NCBI RefSeq assembly: GCF_964030935.1
Contig: NZ_OZ034990.1
Span: 62,001-126,000 of the forward strand
Direction: 5' to 3'
Source of the DNA: Rickettsiella endosymbiont of Aleochara curtula
Lineage (GTDB): Bacteria; Pseudomonadota; Gammaproteobacteria; Diplorickettsiales; Diplorickettsiaceae
Length of the DNA: 64,000 bases
The notes beneath the pieces are model-generated. The model was not told the origin of the DNA. It saw nothing but the letters and a program-made list of their open reading frames with translations, and made no database searches. Below are positions 36,691-45,175 of this stretch, in pieces. Position numbers and translations under genes: made by a program. Within the stretch, counting starts at the first letter, position 1. Each line of letters begins with the position of its first letter.

Positions 36691-37450
36691 AATTTTTGCA
36701 AACTTGTCGCAATTCAGTCTTAGTAGGGGATTCTGGGTCGCTTTGATGTTTGTGCGTGAGAAAAAAGCCCGTATGCGTTCCACAATGATAAATCAATGCG
36801 TTTGAAATTTGCTTAGGAAGAATAGCGAATTTTTTTAATTGGTTTTCGCCACGGCATAGAAAGTTTTTTTCTTGTGGAGATCCCATGAGTTTTTCAAATA
36901 TCGTTTGTGTCAGGATATGCTGTCTATCATAGGCACGCACTAAGTTGTTGATAGATAGCAGATGAGGATGAGCTAACACCTGCTCAAAATTTTTCTGCGT
37001 AAAAAGATCGGCATAAAAAAGTTTAAAAAGCACGTTGGCTACAGAATGTGGATCATTTTTTTCTTGAATAGCGGATCGATTTGCTGGAGTTAATAATTTA
37101 ACGCTGTGAAGTAAACGTAACACTAAGGCAATTCCTGTAGGGCAGTTATGTCTTTCTAGCGCTTTTTTGTTTTGAGTATTTAAAAGTTTTACATCATGTA
37201 GCTGTATTAAGGCCATGGATATTTCAAATGGAGAGGGGTGTATGAGAATAAGAGAAAAATTTTCTAAATTAAGAATATTTTTATCCCGGATATTGGCGAG
37301 CGCTAAAGCAATATCAAATGGATTTGAGCTGAGCTGATAGAGCATTTTTTGGAAACTATCTCGCGACGAGCGTCTTGGGGATTTAAAATGCTGATAGAGC
37401 TGAGAAATTGTTTGAGAGTCGTTTTGTTTTTTGGTAAGTGGTAAAACCAT
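36689..37450 (-). CDS. 30-residue helical repeat protein, possible effector
   Basis: A 253-residue protein with five consecutive repeats of exactly 30 residues (about residues 37-190). Each has the pattern (N/P)P..I..AL..L....LL...N...L...; two examples are PSPFEISMALIQLHDVKLLN and NCPTGIALVLRLLHSVKLLT. Two-helix solenoid repeats are the likely structure. The 20124-20663 protein shares the repeat. The C-terminus is polar, with a His-rich stretch (HCGTHTGFFLTHKHQ). The ATG follows AAGGA. I find no 11-bp-spaced PmrA-like box in its promoter. Function unknown. Confidence 0.75.
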   Translation of the reverse strand: MVLPLTKKQNDSQTISQLYQHFKSPRRSSRDSFQKMLYQLSSNPFDIALALANIRDKNILNLENFSLILIHPSPFEISMALIQLHDVKLLNTQNKKALERHNCPTGIALVLRLLHSVKLLTPANRSAIQEKNDPHSVANVLFKLFYADLFTQKNFEQVLAHPHLLSINNLVRAYDRQHILTQTIFEKLMGSPQEKNFLCRGENQLKKFAILPKQISNALIYHCGTHTGFFLTHKHQSDPESPTKTELRQVCKN

Positions 37451-37550
37451 GACATTCCTTGTTAGAAATTGAACATTCCCTCTGTTTTTTAAGAAAAGCT
37501 TTTAAAGGGGCAGGCATTATGTCAAGTTTTTCGTTGCAAATCTATAAGAA

Positions 37551-39731
37551 CTAATTTTTATCGAACAATTTTAGTGTGCGTAATCGTAAAGAATTACCGA
37601 TGACCGACACTGAACTTAAACTCATAGCCAGAGCAGCGAGCATCGGATCAAGTAAGCGTCCATTCCAAGGATATAGAATACCTGCGGCGACAGGAATACA
37701 AATAATATTATAAATAAATGCTAGAAATAAGTTTTCACGAATATTTCTCATGACTTGCTTGCTGAGTTGTTGCGCGCGGACTATTCCCATTAAATCACCT
37801 TTAACTAAAGTGACACCGGCGCTTTGCATAGCCACATCCGTCCCCGTTCCCATGGCAATACCGATGTCTGCTTGTGCTAACGCAGGGGCGTCATTAATCC
37901 CATCACCCGCCATAGCAACGATATAGCCTTGTTTTTGTAACTGTTTCACAATAACGCTTTTCTGCGAGGGTAATATTCCCGCTTCTACCTGATTAATAGC
38001 TAATTTTTTAGCAATGGCTTTAGCAGTCACATGATTATCCCCTGTGACCATAATAATAGTTAAGCCTAGGCTTTTTAAACGATTGAGCGCTGAAAAGGTT
38101 GAGTTTTTGATAGGATCACTGACACTGATTAATCCAGCTAATTGTTTTTCCAGTATTAAATACATCACGGTTTCGCCCGCTTGGCGCAATTTTTCAGCTT
38201 CATCTTCTAAAGGTGTGGTTAAAATTTTACGATCCGCACATAACCGTAAATTACCTAAAGCAATCGCTTTATCTTGCCACATGCCGGTTACACCTTTTCC
38301 AACCTCTGCAGAGAAATTTTCAATTTCTTTTAATTGAAGCTGTTTTTTTTCAGCAGCATGAACAATAGCGCTGGCTAGGGGATGTTCACTATGTTTTTCC
38401 AAGCTCGCGGCTAATACTAAAATATCAGTTTCAGTAAAGCCAGGCATGGCAATGATGTAAGTGACGATAGGTTTCCCTAAGGTCAACGTACCGGTTTTAT
38501 CGACAACCAGGGCGGTAACTTTTTCAAACCGTTCTAGGCTTTCGGCATTTTTTATCAAAATGCCTGCTTGCGCACCTCTGCCCATACCGACCGTAATCGA
38601 CATCGGAGTTGCCAAACCCAAGGCGCAAGGACAGGCAATAATTAAAACGGAAATTGCGGCGATTAGACCATACGTCATAGCCGGATTGGGCCCCCAAATT
38701 GACCAAACAATAAAAGTAAGGATCGCAATTACTAAAACAATAGGTACAAAATAACTGGCAATGTGATCGGCAAGTTTTTGGATAGGTGCCTTAGATCGTT
38801 GTGCTTCAGAAACCAATTGGACAATCTGGGCCAACATGGTTTCTTTTCCAATATGTCGGGCGCACATTACAAAGCTTCCTGAAATATTTAACGTACCGCC
38901 AATTATTTTTGATCCGACTTGTTTTTCAACCGGCATGGCTTCACCAGTAATCATAGATTCATTAACAGAACTATGACCTTGAATCACTTCACCATCAGTA
39001 GGAATTTTTTCTCCTGGTCGTACTCTTAATGCGTCATTAATTTGGATTTCGTCTAAAGGAATTTCCTTTTCTATCTGATCGTTTACTCTTCTTGCTGTTT
39101 TTGGTGATAAATCCAGTAAAGCACGCAAAGCGCCACTGGTTTGTTCGCGACCCTTTAACTCTAAAACTTGTCCCATCAATACCAAAACCGTTATCACACT
39201 AGCCGTTTCAAAATAAAGATTAGCGTGGCCAGGCGTTGATTGAAATGCGGCTGGAAATAGATTTGGAAATAATAGGGCAATAATACTATATATATAGGCA
39301 ATGCTGATTCCTAAACCAATCAGCGTAAACATATTTAAATGCCGATGTCTAACAGAAAGCCAAGCTTTTTTTAGAAGAGGGTAGCCACCCCAAAGTATCA
39401 CAATGCTAGTTAAAATGAATTGTAACCAAGAAGAAAAAATAACAGGAATAGCGCCTACGATAGTTTTGATTCCTGGGATATGTAGACCCATGGTCAGGAA
39501 TAAAATGGGGAGTGTTAATAGGACACCTAACCAAAATCGGCGCGATAAATCATCTAATTCATGCTCATGTTGATCAGTTATCTTGCCTGAAACGGTTCGA
39601 GCTTCTAGTGACATACCACAAATGGGGCAGCTGCCCGGCTGATCGCGAATAATCTCGGGATGCATGGGGCAGGTATATTGTTGAGAATGAGAAGGGCGGT
39701 GTGTGCTATCTGAATTCAATGCTACAGACAT
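37551..39731 (-). CDS. copA: Copper-translocating P-type ATPase CopA-like
   Basis: A 726-residue P1B-type ATPase. In place of HMA domains it begins with a heavy-metal-binding domain ([24 protein letters not shown], residues about 18-45). Eight membrane helices are expected. Transport motif [10 protein letters not shown] is near residue 366, the phosphorylated DKTGTLT near 408, [10 protein letters not shown] (nucleotide domain) and [20 protein letters not shown] (hinge). It exports Cu(I) from the cytoplasm. This N-terminal layout is common in CopA of Legionellales and other gammaproteobacteria. No regulator gene is adjacent. Confidence 0.92.
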   Translation of the reverse strand: MSVALNSDSTHRPSHSQQYTCPMHPEIIRDQPGSCPICGMSLEARTVSGKITDQHEHELDDLSRRFWLGVLLTLPILFLTMGLHIPGIKTIVGAIPVIFSSWLQFILTSIVILWGGYPLLKKAWLSVRHRHLNMFTLIGLGISIAYIYSIIALLFPNLFPAAFQSTPGHANLYFETASVITVLVLMGQVLELKGREQTSGALRALLDLSPKTARRVNDQIEKEIPLDEIQINDALRVRPGEKIPTDGEVIQGHSSVNESMITGEAMPVEKQVGSKIIGGTLNISGSFVMCARHIGKETMLAQIVQLVSEAQRSKAPIQKLADHIASYFVPIVLVIAILTFIVWSIWGPNPAMTYGLIAAISVLIIACPCALGLATPMSITVGMGRGAQAGILIKNAESLERFEKVTALVVDKTGTLTLGKPIVTYIIAMPGFTETDILVLAASLEKHSEHPLASAIVHAAEKKQLQLKEIENFSAEVGKGVTGMWQDKAIALGNLRLCADRKILTTPLEDEAEKLRQAGETVMYLILEKQLAGLISVSDPIKNSTFSALNRLKSLGLTIIMVTGDNHVTAKAIAKKLAINQVEAGILPSQKSVIVKQLQKQGYIVAMAGDGINDAPALAQADIGIAMGTGTDVAMQSAGVTLVKGDLMGIVRAQQLSKQVMRNIRENLFLAFIYNIICIPVAAGILYPWNGRLLDPMLAALAMSLSSVSVIGNSLRLRTLKLFDKN

Positions 39732-39882
39732 ATAGATACACCTCTGGGGTCAATCTTGGTAGGTCTATTTTACGCCACTCATTGCCAGATATATAGGGTA
39801 CAGCGTCGTTTTCCAGATTATTTAGTGGGTGCTGCGCATAATTCCTATGAGGTTACACAGCGTGCTGTTAAAAAGTTTAGGT

Positions 39883-40128
39883 TTAATGGTAAGTAATGTT
39901 AGTGGCTATTTCATTAACCGAACACCCGGTAATACGTTCTATTGTTTCTGGGGCAAGCCCTTCTTCGGCAAGGCATTGTGCAATTTGGCGACATTTTTTA
40001 GTTAAAATTGTCAATGCTGCTGCATCCATAAACTGCAGTAAAGCCGCTTGGATTTCCTTGGATAAACCGATTTTTTCCCATTCAAGTTTCATTTGTGCTT
40101 CTAGCTCTGGGTTCAGCGAATAACGCAT
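39883..40128 (-). CDS. Small hypothetical protein
   Basis: An 81-residue helical protein (MRYSLNPELEAQMKLEWEKIG) with AAAGG a few bases before its ATG. The last 30 residues (AQCLAEEGLAPETIERITGCSVNEI) resemble the C-terminal tail of Rpn-type PD-(D/E)XK transposase/nucleases (LLEEGLS.E.IA.ITGLS..EI). It could therefore be a leftover of one or an independent small protein. It lies 43 bp downstream of panD, on the same strand. Confidence 0.5.
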   Translation of the reverse strand: MRYSLNPELEAQMKLEWEKIGLSKEIQAALLQFMDAAALTILTKKCRQIAQCLAEEGLAPETIERITGCSVNEIATNITYH

Positions 40129-40170
40129 AAATTTTTACCTTTAACTCTAGTATCTTGATCGTAAACTAAT

Positions 40171-40569
40171 TTAATAGGCAGGTAAAACCTGTTTATCGTC
40201 AATAGTTAAAGATTGAGGTGAAAGTTCATAATCATTATTTTCATTGAGTAAAGCAATAATGGGTTTGAATGTGCTTAATTGGTTTTCCTGAAGTTGTACA
40301 TAACTGCAGATAATGACTCGATCCCCGACCGCAGTGAGCCGCGCGCAAGCACCGTTTGCGCACATAATTTTTGATCCGCTAGGCGCCGCGATGGCGTAGG
40401 TTATATAACGTTGACCATTGGTAATGTTGTAGACATGAATTTGTTCATGCCCAACGATATTGCATACGGCCATGATTTCGGCATCAATGCTAAATGAACC
40501 TTCGTAATTTAGGTCCGCTTGTGTGACCTTGGCTTGATGCAATTTTGATTTTAATAATGTTCTTTGCAT
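40171..40569 (-). CDS. panD: Aspartate 1-decarboxylase PanD
   Basis: A 132-residue pyruvoyl enzyme that makes beta-alanine for pantothenate. The self-processing site is YEGS, with Gly24-Ser25 as the cleavage bond. VYNITNGQRYITYAI, APSGSKIMCANGACARL and VGDRVIICSYVQL match the family. Other pan genes are not in the window. Confidence 0.95.
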   Translation of the reverse strand: MQRTLLKSKLHQAKVTQADLNYEGSFSIDAEIMAVCNIVGHEQIHVYNITNGQRYITYAIAAPSGSKIMCANGACARLTAVGDRVIICSYVQLQENQLSTFKPIIALLNENNDYELSPQSLTIDDKQVLPAY

Positions 40570-40729
40570 ATTTTTTACCTATTATCTGGAATGTTTTTAA
40601 TACTTTGCCCGAGAGGCAAAACACCTCAACAGCTTAATAAACCCTTAATCTATTATCCATATAATAACTTCGATGAGCTTAAAGGTATGCCTCTTTGCTT
40701 AGTCTAGATAAGCATATGAAGTCTATTCT

Positions 40730-41641
40730 TCAAATTTTTAATATTTCTGCGCAATCGAGGAAGGGTTGCCAAATTTCTCCATTATCTTCAAATGACCACC
40801 ACGCGGCTAGTGCTGCTTTAGAAAAAGCCCAGCCCAAGATTCTTTGCCTATCAAATCCAGAAACTTCAATAAATTGGTCGAGTCGGCGTTTAATGGAAAT
40901 TTTATTAACGTTTCCAGCTTCGGAAATACGGGGAAAAGGAATTTCATATTCTCGTTCGCCTATTACACCCTTAGGATCAATGCTCAACCAACCGTGTTTA
41001 TCGGATGATAATATATTAGCGTAATGTAAATCTCCGTGCAGTAAGACTAGGGAGCCCATAGAGGCTAATAATTCTTTGCTTATAGCTTGGGCTCGGTCAA
41101 TTACCCCCTTGGGGAAAGGGCCGGTTTCACCTTGGAAGTACTGATAAAGACGATCAAATCCTTGAAACCAATTCGCTAAACTAGGAAATAAAGAAATTTC
41201 TTGTTCTTGAATTGGCTTGTGTAGCTTGTTCATTAATTCTACGCTAATGAGCGTATTTTGCATTTCATTAGAGGATTCTTCTAAGAATGTTCCGGGCGTT
41301 AACTTTTCTAATAACATAATGCCTGCATGATGATCTGAGCGAAGTATTTTTACAGCCCCCGTCCCATTAAAATGCTGCAATGCGGTTATTTCATTGGTAA
41401 ATTCTTTGCTTGGAATGCTGCATTTTAGAACAGCTGAACTTCCATTCGTTAAAGTAACTGCTGCAACAACATTAAAACTGGCATTATTAAAAAAGTTTTC
41501 AAATGTAAATTGCCATTTTTTCTCATAAGAAGATAAAAAAGACGGTAAATCATCCAACCATTTTTTACCTTGTACACCGTGAATATTGATGAGATTTTTA
41601 ATCAATTCTTTAGGTAAGTTCATTTTATAAATTGGACTCAT
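40730..41641 (-). CDS. APH(6)/hydroxyurea phosphotransferase-family kinase
   Basis: A 303-residue aminoglycoside-phosphotransferase-fold kinase. Catalytic loop LLHGDLHYANIL is near residue 199 and metal-binding IDPKGVIGEREYE follows. The N-lobe shows FNVVAAVTLTNGSSAVLKC. IDPKG and the C-terminal layout match the APH(6)/hydroxyurea kinase group, which includes streptomycin 6-phosphotransferases, but relatives act on many small molecules. The true substrate cannot be read from the sequence. A second ATG six codons in is an alternative start. It is opposite in orientation to the toxin-antitoxin pair and lies 3.5 kb from the biosynthetic run. Confidence 0.8.
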   Translation of the reverse strand: MSPIYKMNLPKELIKNLINIHGVQGKKWLDDLPSFLSSYEKKWQFTFENFFNNASFNVVAAVTLTNGSSAVLKCSIPSKEFTNEITALQHFNGTGAVKILRSDHHAGIMLLEKLTPGTFLEESSNEMQNTLISVELMNKLHKPIQEQEISLFPSLANWFQGFDRLYQYFQGETGPFPKGVIDRAQAISKELLASMGSLVLLHGDLHYANILSSDKHGWLSIDPKGVIGEREYEIPFPRISEAGNVNKISIKRRLDQFIEVSGFDRQRILGWAFSKAALAAWWSFEDNGEIWQPFLDCAEILKI

Positions 41642-41897
41642 GAAGGGATTTCTTGTAGGTTAATTCAATAAGCATCAATCTTATATTCTTTGCTTATTAT
41701 GCCATATTGTTCCTTATTGTTCCTTTGAAACCCTAGCTACACTTTTAAAATTGCCAATATCTGTTTTTTGCATTCCTGTATTTTGAGTTCTAATTTAAGG
41801 ACTTCCATCTAAGTTTTTATATCTTCATAATAATCATATGTATGTAATGTTTTATGGTGTTTTATCTTTTTGAATACCTAAATTTTGGGGGGTTAAT

Positions 41898-42092
41898 ATG
41901 ACGGTAAACAAAGATAAACTGTTTGGCATACAACGCTCAATGAGAGAAGATTATTATGAATTACATGCTGAATTATCACTTATAAAAAAATACCTAGCAA
42001 TGTCGTTAACCGTTCATTTTAAGGCATTGAGTTTGAATGACTATCAAACGAGTAGATTGAAATATGACGTGTCAAAACTACATTTTTTATAA
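41898..42092 (+). CDS. Small hypothetical protein
   Basis: A 64-residue frame with a G-rich stretch (GGGGGG) eight bases before the ATG. It is polar and helical (SMREDYYELHAELSLIKKYL) and resembles no family I know. It lies just upstream of the toxin gene, in the same direction. Confidence 0.35.
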   Translation: MTVNKDKLFGIQRSMREDYYELHAELSLIKKYLAMSLTVHFKALSLNDYQTSRLKYDVSKLHFL

Positions 42093-42161
42093 TTTGAGTC
42101 ACACGCATGTTTCTTGGTTTCGTAACTATTGCCAATAAGTCTCTTTAAGGATACAATAACC

Positions 42162-42491
42162 ATGCAAATAGCTTTAAAAAAGCAAATAGAAGTTTATACT
42201 GAAAGCACTGGCCAAAGCCCGTTCATTAATTGGCTAGAAGGCCTAGATCCACCCATTAGGTTCCGTGTAAAAGAACGATTAGATCGTATTGCTCTAGGTA
42301 ATTTGGGTGATTATAAACAAATTAATAAAGATATTTTCGAGCTAAGATTAACATTCGGAGCTGGATATAGAATATATTTTTACGAAGAAGATAGCAAAAT
42401 TATCCTTCTTCTTTCAGGTGGTAATAAATCAACGCAAAAAAGAGATATAAAAAAGGCGATGAGTTACTTAAATGATTATTTAACTGAGTAG
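42162..42491 (+). CDS. RelE/HigB-like toxin (Gp49 family)
   Basis: A 109-residue type II toxin of the phage-derived Gp49-like/HigB group. Pattern: FINWLEGLDPPIRFRVKERLDRIALGNLGDYKQI, then IFELRLTFGAGYRIYFY and LLLSGGNKSTQKRDIKKA. The LR...G..YRIYF core and terminal GG.K..Q..DI are the family signature. Members cut mRNA at the ribosome. The ATG at 42162 follows AAGGA. It is toxin-first, three bases ahead of the antitoxin gene, as is typical for this group. Confidence 0.88.
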   Translation: MQIALKKQIEVYTESTGQSPFINWLEGLDPPIRFRVKERLDRIALGNLGDYKQINKDIFELRLTFGAGYRIYFYEEDSKIILLLSGGNKSTQKRDIKKAMSYLNDYLTE

Positions 42492-42494
42492 CGT

Positions 42495-42812
42495 ATGAAA
42501 AAAAAGATTGATTACCAAAAATATTTAATTGAGTCTCTCAAAAAGCCTGAAGAAGCCGCCGGTTATTTAAATGCTGCTTTAAGCGAAGGTGACACCAAAG
42601 TTTTTTTATTGGCCTTATCCAATGTTGTTAAGGCTCAAGGTGGGGTTAACAAATTAGCAAATAAAGCGCATAAAAGCCGAACTAGCTTATATAAAACACT
42701 TTCTCCCAAAGGCAATCCTTATTTTAAAAATACTAGTGAAATTCTTTCCGCTATGGGAATGCATATTGTTATTGAACCTAAAAACATTCCCCATAATCAT
42801 TTTTCAAAGTAG
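42495..42812 (+). CDS. HigA-like antitoxin (addiction module antidote, HTH)
   Basis: A 105-residue antidote of the TIGR02684 group: YLNAALSEGDTKVFLLALSNVVKAQGGVNKLANKAHKSRTSLYKTLS with a helix-turn-helix (MNKLA..A..SR.SLYK type), then GNPYFKNTSEILSAMGM. It neutralises the preceding toxin and represses the pair. The gap to the toxin stop is three bases. Confidence 0.88.
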   Translation: MKKKIDYQKYLIESLKKPEEAAGYLNAALSEGDTKVFLLALSNVVKAQGGVNKLANKAHKSRTSLYKTLSPKGNPYFKNTSEILSAMGMHIVIEPKNIPHNHFSK

Positions 42813-42916
42813 GGAGCGCGCAGGTAAAACAATATAAAAATTCCTAATTGAAAATACATCTAGCAAGCCAAGGACTGAAGCTTGCATACTCGAAGATTAT
42901 TTTTGAATTCAAATAA

Positions 42917-43180
42917 TTAGTCAAAATCTGTGGGAATATCAGGTTTTGCAGAATTTTCATACAATCTTACAATTTGATTTGGCATTACTCGATGCAAGGA
43001 AAGATCTGGAAGGGCGTTAATCTTATACCAGCCTATATCACTTGTCTCATGATTTGTTTTAGATATTCCTTCGGTGATAGTGCAAATAAACACAGCCTTA
43101 TGTGCGTGAGGAATCTGGGATGGATTTTTACAATATGCTAAACCATTCTGAGAAATCGATTTAATCTCTTCTGCTATGCG
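42917..43180 (-). pseudogene. Truncated Nudix hydrolase (C-terminal part only)
   Basis: An open stretch of 87 codons ending in TAA at 42917-42919. It reads RIAEEIKSISQNGLAYCKNP, then AHKAVFICTITEG, ETSDIGWYKINALPDLS and RVMPNQIVRLYE. This matches the last part of the YjhB-type Nudix hydrolases with an N-terminal domain (K.YF.C...GG......E..D..WF....LP.LS). A stop lies immediately upstream at 43184-43186 and the Nudix box itself is missing. Confidence 0.7.
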
Positions 43181-43221
43181 TAATCAGTTACATTTATCCT
43201 TCAAGCATTATCTTCATTAAG

Positions 43222-43703
43222 TTATGAAAAAAAATCTTTTACACAAGAAACAACCCACAAAAATTGTTTTTCTGTAAGGTAGGGATGTAAGGGAAGACAT
43301 AATAAGTTTTTTGCAAGATTTTCTGCGACAGGGAAATCTTCAATCTGATAATTTAAATAAGCAAATGATTCTTGTAAGTGGATAGGATAAGCATATCGAA
43401 TAACGGCATCAATTCCATTGCTAATTAAATAGCGTAACCATTGATTACGTTGCACCGTTTTTATTTGAAATAAATGATACACATGCTCACTATGGCTTGA
43501 AATTACTTGAAAAGTAAATGGTAAATTTTGAAATTCAAAAATGTATCTATTTGCAATTTCACGACGTTTTTTATTCCAATCATTTAATTTTCTAATCTTC
43601 TATTTAAAATGATAGCTTGAATAATATCTAATCTTGAATTCATTCCGAGTGTAATATGTTCGTTTTGAGTTTTTTGTCCAAGATGTCGAAATACGCATGG
43701 ATT
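43222..43703 (-). pseudogene. DegT/DnrJ/EryC1/StrS aminotransferase, C-terminal remnant
   Basis: The intact 3-prime part reads QWLRYLISNGIDAVIRYAYPIHLQESFAYLNY, then DFPVAENLAKNLLCLPLHPYL, which is typical of PLP-dependent sugar aminotransferases. Upstream the match continues as KLNDWNKKRREIANRYIF. After a frameshift near 43600 it continues as RHLGQKTQNEHITLGMNSRLDIIQAIIL. The N-terminal half, with the PLP lysine, is gone. Such enzymes aminate nucleotide-keto-sugars for surface glycans or antibiotics. Confidence 0.8.
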
Positions 43704-43925
43704 TTTTTATTACTGAAGATATTTGTGGTTGCGTATCGAATTATGTTTTACTAAAAATTGAAGAACAACTACCAGACATGAATTTAATTTTTTGTTTGTA
43801 GTTTTTTCTATATTGGTTCATAGTATATTACCTGATTACATTTTATCTTTTTTAATTGTAATAAAAAATTTAACATTCATTCGCCAGGGATTCGTTCATT
43901 GTATAACTAAAACGAAAGGTGTCCA

Positions 43926-45110
43926 GTGCAGTTCACATATTCTATTCTAGTCAGATATAATTCCGAAGGTAAATTATCTCAGCTACTAATCACAGAGCTT
44001 GGTAATTTTGACTTATTTCCTAGAATAAGAACCAAAATGCGTATATCGGGTGTTGGAAGTAACTCGTTTTTTGATAAAAAAGAGGAAGAACAACCACTCA
44101 TAGAAAAGAAAAAGGAAGATATTGAGATAAATTGGCGGTCTTATATTTCCGCTGTCCTTAAAGAACATATTGAAAATATTTTAAGTCAAGATCCCTGTTT
44201 TAATTGGCCTGAAAAAATTGATCCGCCTAAAAATAGAAAGAATTTGGGGAAGTACGATCATTTTGAAATTGTGATGGCTGAGGTAGATGTTAAACTAGGT
44301 TTTTTTGAGAGAAATTTGGGGACGTTAGGAAGTAGCATTAATTTTGTAGCTGCCTTAGCAAATATGGGAGTGCAAATACTTTCGATAGAAATGGCGACTG
44401 GTGATGAGAAATCATCAGGTAGAAAATATGCTATTCCGATGTCACTCATTGCATTTACGATGGCCATACTCACATATAACTATTCTGACGCCCCGACTGT
44501 TTTGTCAAGCTATGGAAAAAAAATTGATAACTTAAGGATTATTAAACGGTTAAGTACTCTTTTTCCATTTAAACATATGGGCTCTTATACTGCTTGTGTG
44601 GGGACTTGCTGGGGTTCTTTGAAAGCGCATTTTTTCTCGAAAAGTACGACTGAAAGCTTAGAAGATGGTAATGGATCTTATACTAAAAGTACTATTTGTT
44701 ATAGGTTGGCTAAGCTGGTTCCACCCGCAGTAATTATCGCTATGCAAGTAACATGGACCACTGCTGCTAGCATTGAAGCATTTCAAACCTCATATGCAAC
44801 AGCTAGAGCATCAAAAAAAGTTGAATCGTTTATGACGGATGATATAGCATATGGGTTGGCGTTTACTCTGGCTATTTCAAGTGGTATTTCTATGGGTAGT
44901 TTCTATATTCCATTTATAACAAATTGTATAGCAGAGTGGTTAAAAAAAGTAGATGCGCATTATCAATCGTATATATTAGATCCTTCTCATATCCGCTCAT
45001 ACAGTGAAACGAGCGGGCCAAGTAGGAGGAGTGATGCAGAAGATTGGGATCATGATCTTTTATCGCCGGATATCGAGGTTCCTGTCCAAAGCAGAGCTTT
45101 TGCTTACTGA
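43926..45110 (+). CDS. Membrane protein of unknown function, possible effector
   Basis: A 394-residue protein from GTG 43926 (AAAGG upstream). The N-terminal 125 residues are soluble. There are then four hydrophobic segments, near residues 135-155, 165-185, 260-280 and 300-325, and a polar Ser/Asp/Glu-rich C-terminal tail. The layout resembles the membrane-module proteins at 1-14.5 kb, but I see no direct sequence match and no PmrA-like box. It is in the same direction as the biosynthetic run behind it, 65 bp away. Confidence 0.65.
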   Translation: MQFTYSILVRYNSEGKLSQLLITELGNFDLFPRIRTKMRISGVGSNSFFDKKEEEQPLIEKKKEDIEINWRSYISAVLKEHIENILSQDPCFNWPEKIDPPKNRKNLGKYDHFEIVMAEVDVKLGFFERNLGTLGSSINFVAALANMGVQILSIEMATGDEKSSGRKYAIPMSLIAFTMAILTYNYSDAPTVLSSYGKKIDNLRIIKRLSTLFPFKHMGSYTACVGTCWGSLKAHFFSKSTTESLEDGNGSYTKSTICYRLAKLVPPAVIIAMQVTWTTAASIEAFQTSYATARASKKVESFMTDDIAYGLAFTLAISSGISMGSFYIPFITNCIAEWLKKVDAHYQSYILDPSHIRSYSETSGPSRRSDAEDWDHDLLSPDIEVPVQSRAFAY

Positions 45111-45175
45111 AATTAGATTTCTCTTTATATTTTTCAGCCCTATTTTTACCATTAATATTCTTAAATGGATTTCCC

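Noticed and set aside
37451..37550. PmrA-like box upstream of the 30-residue-repeat gene at 36689-37450
   Set aside because: TTAAAA and CTTAAA are offset by 13 bp and no suitable -10 follows at 10 bp.
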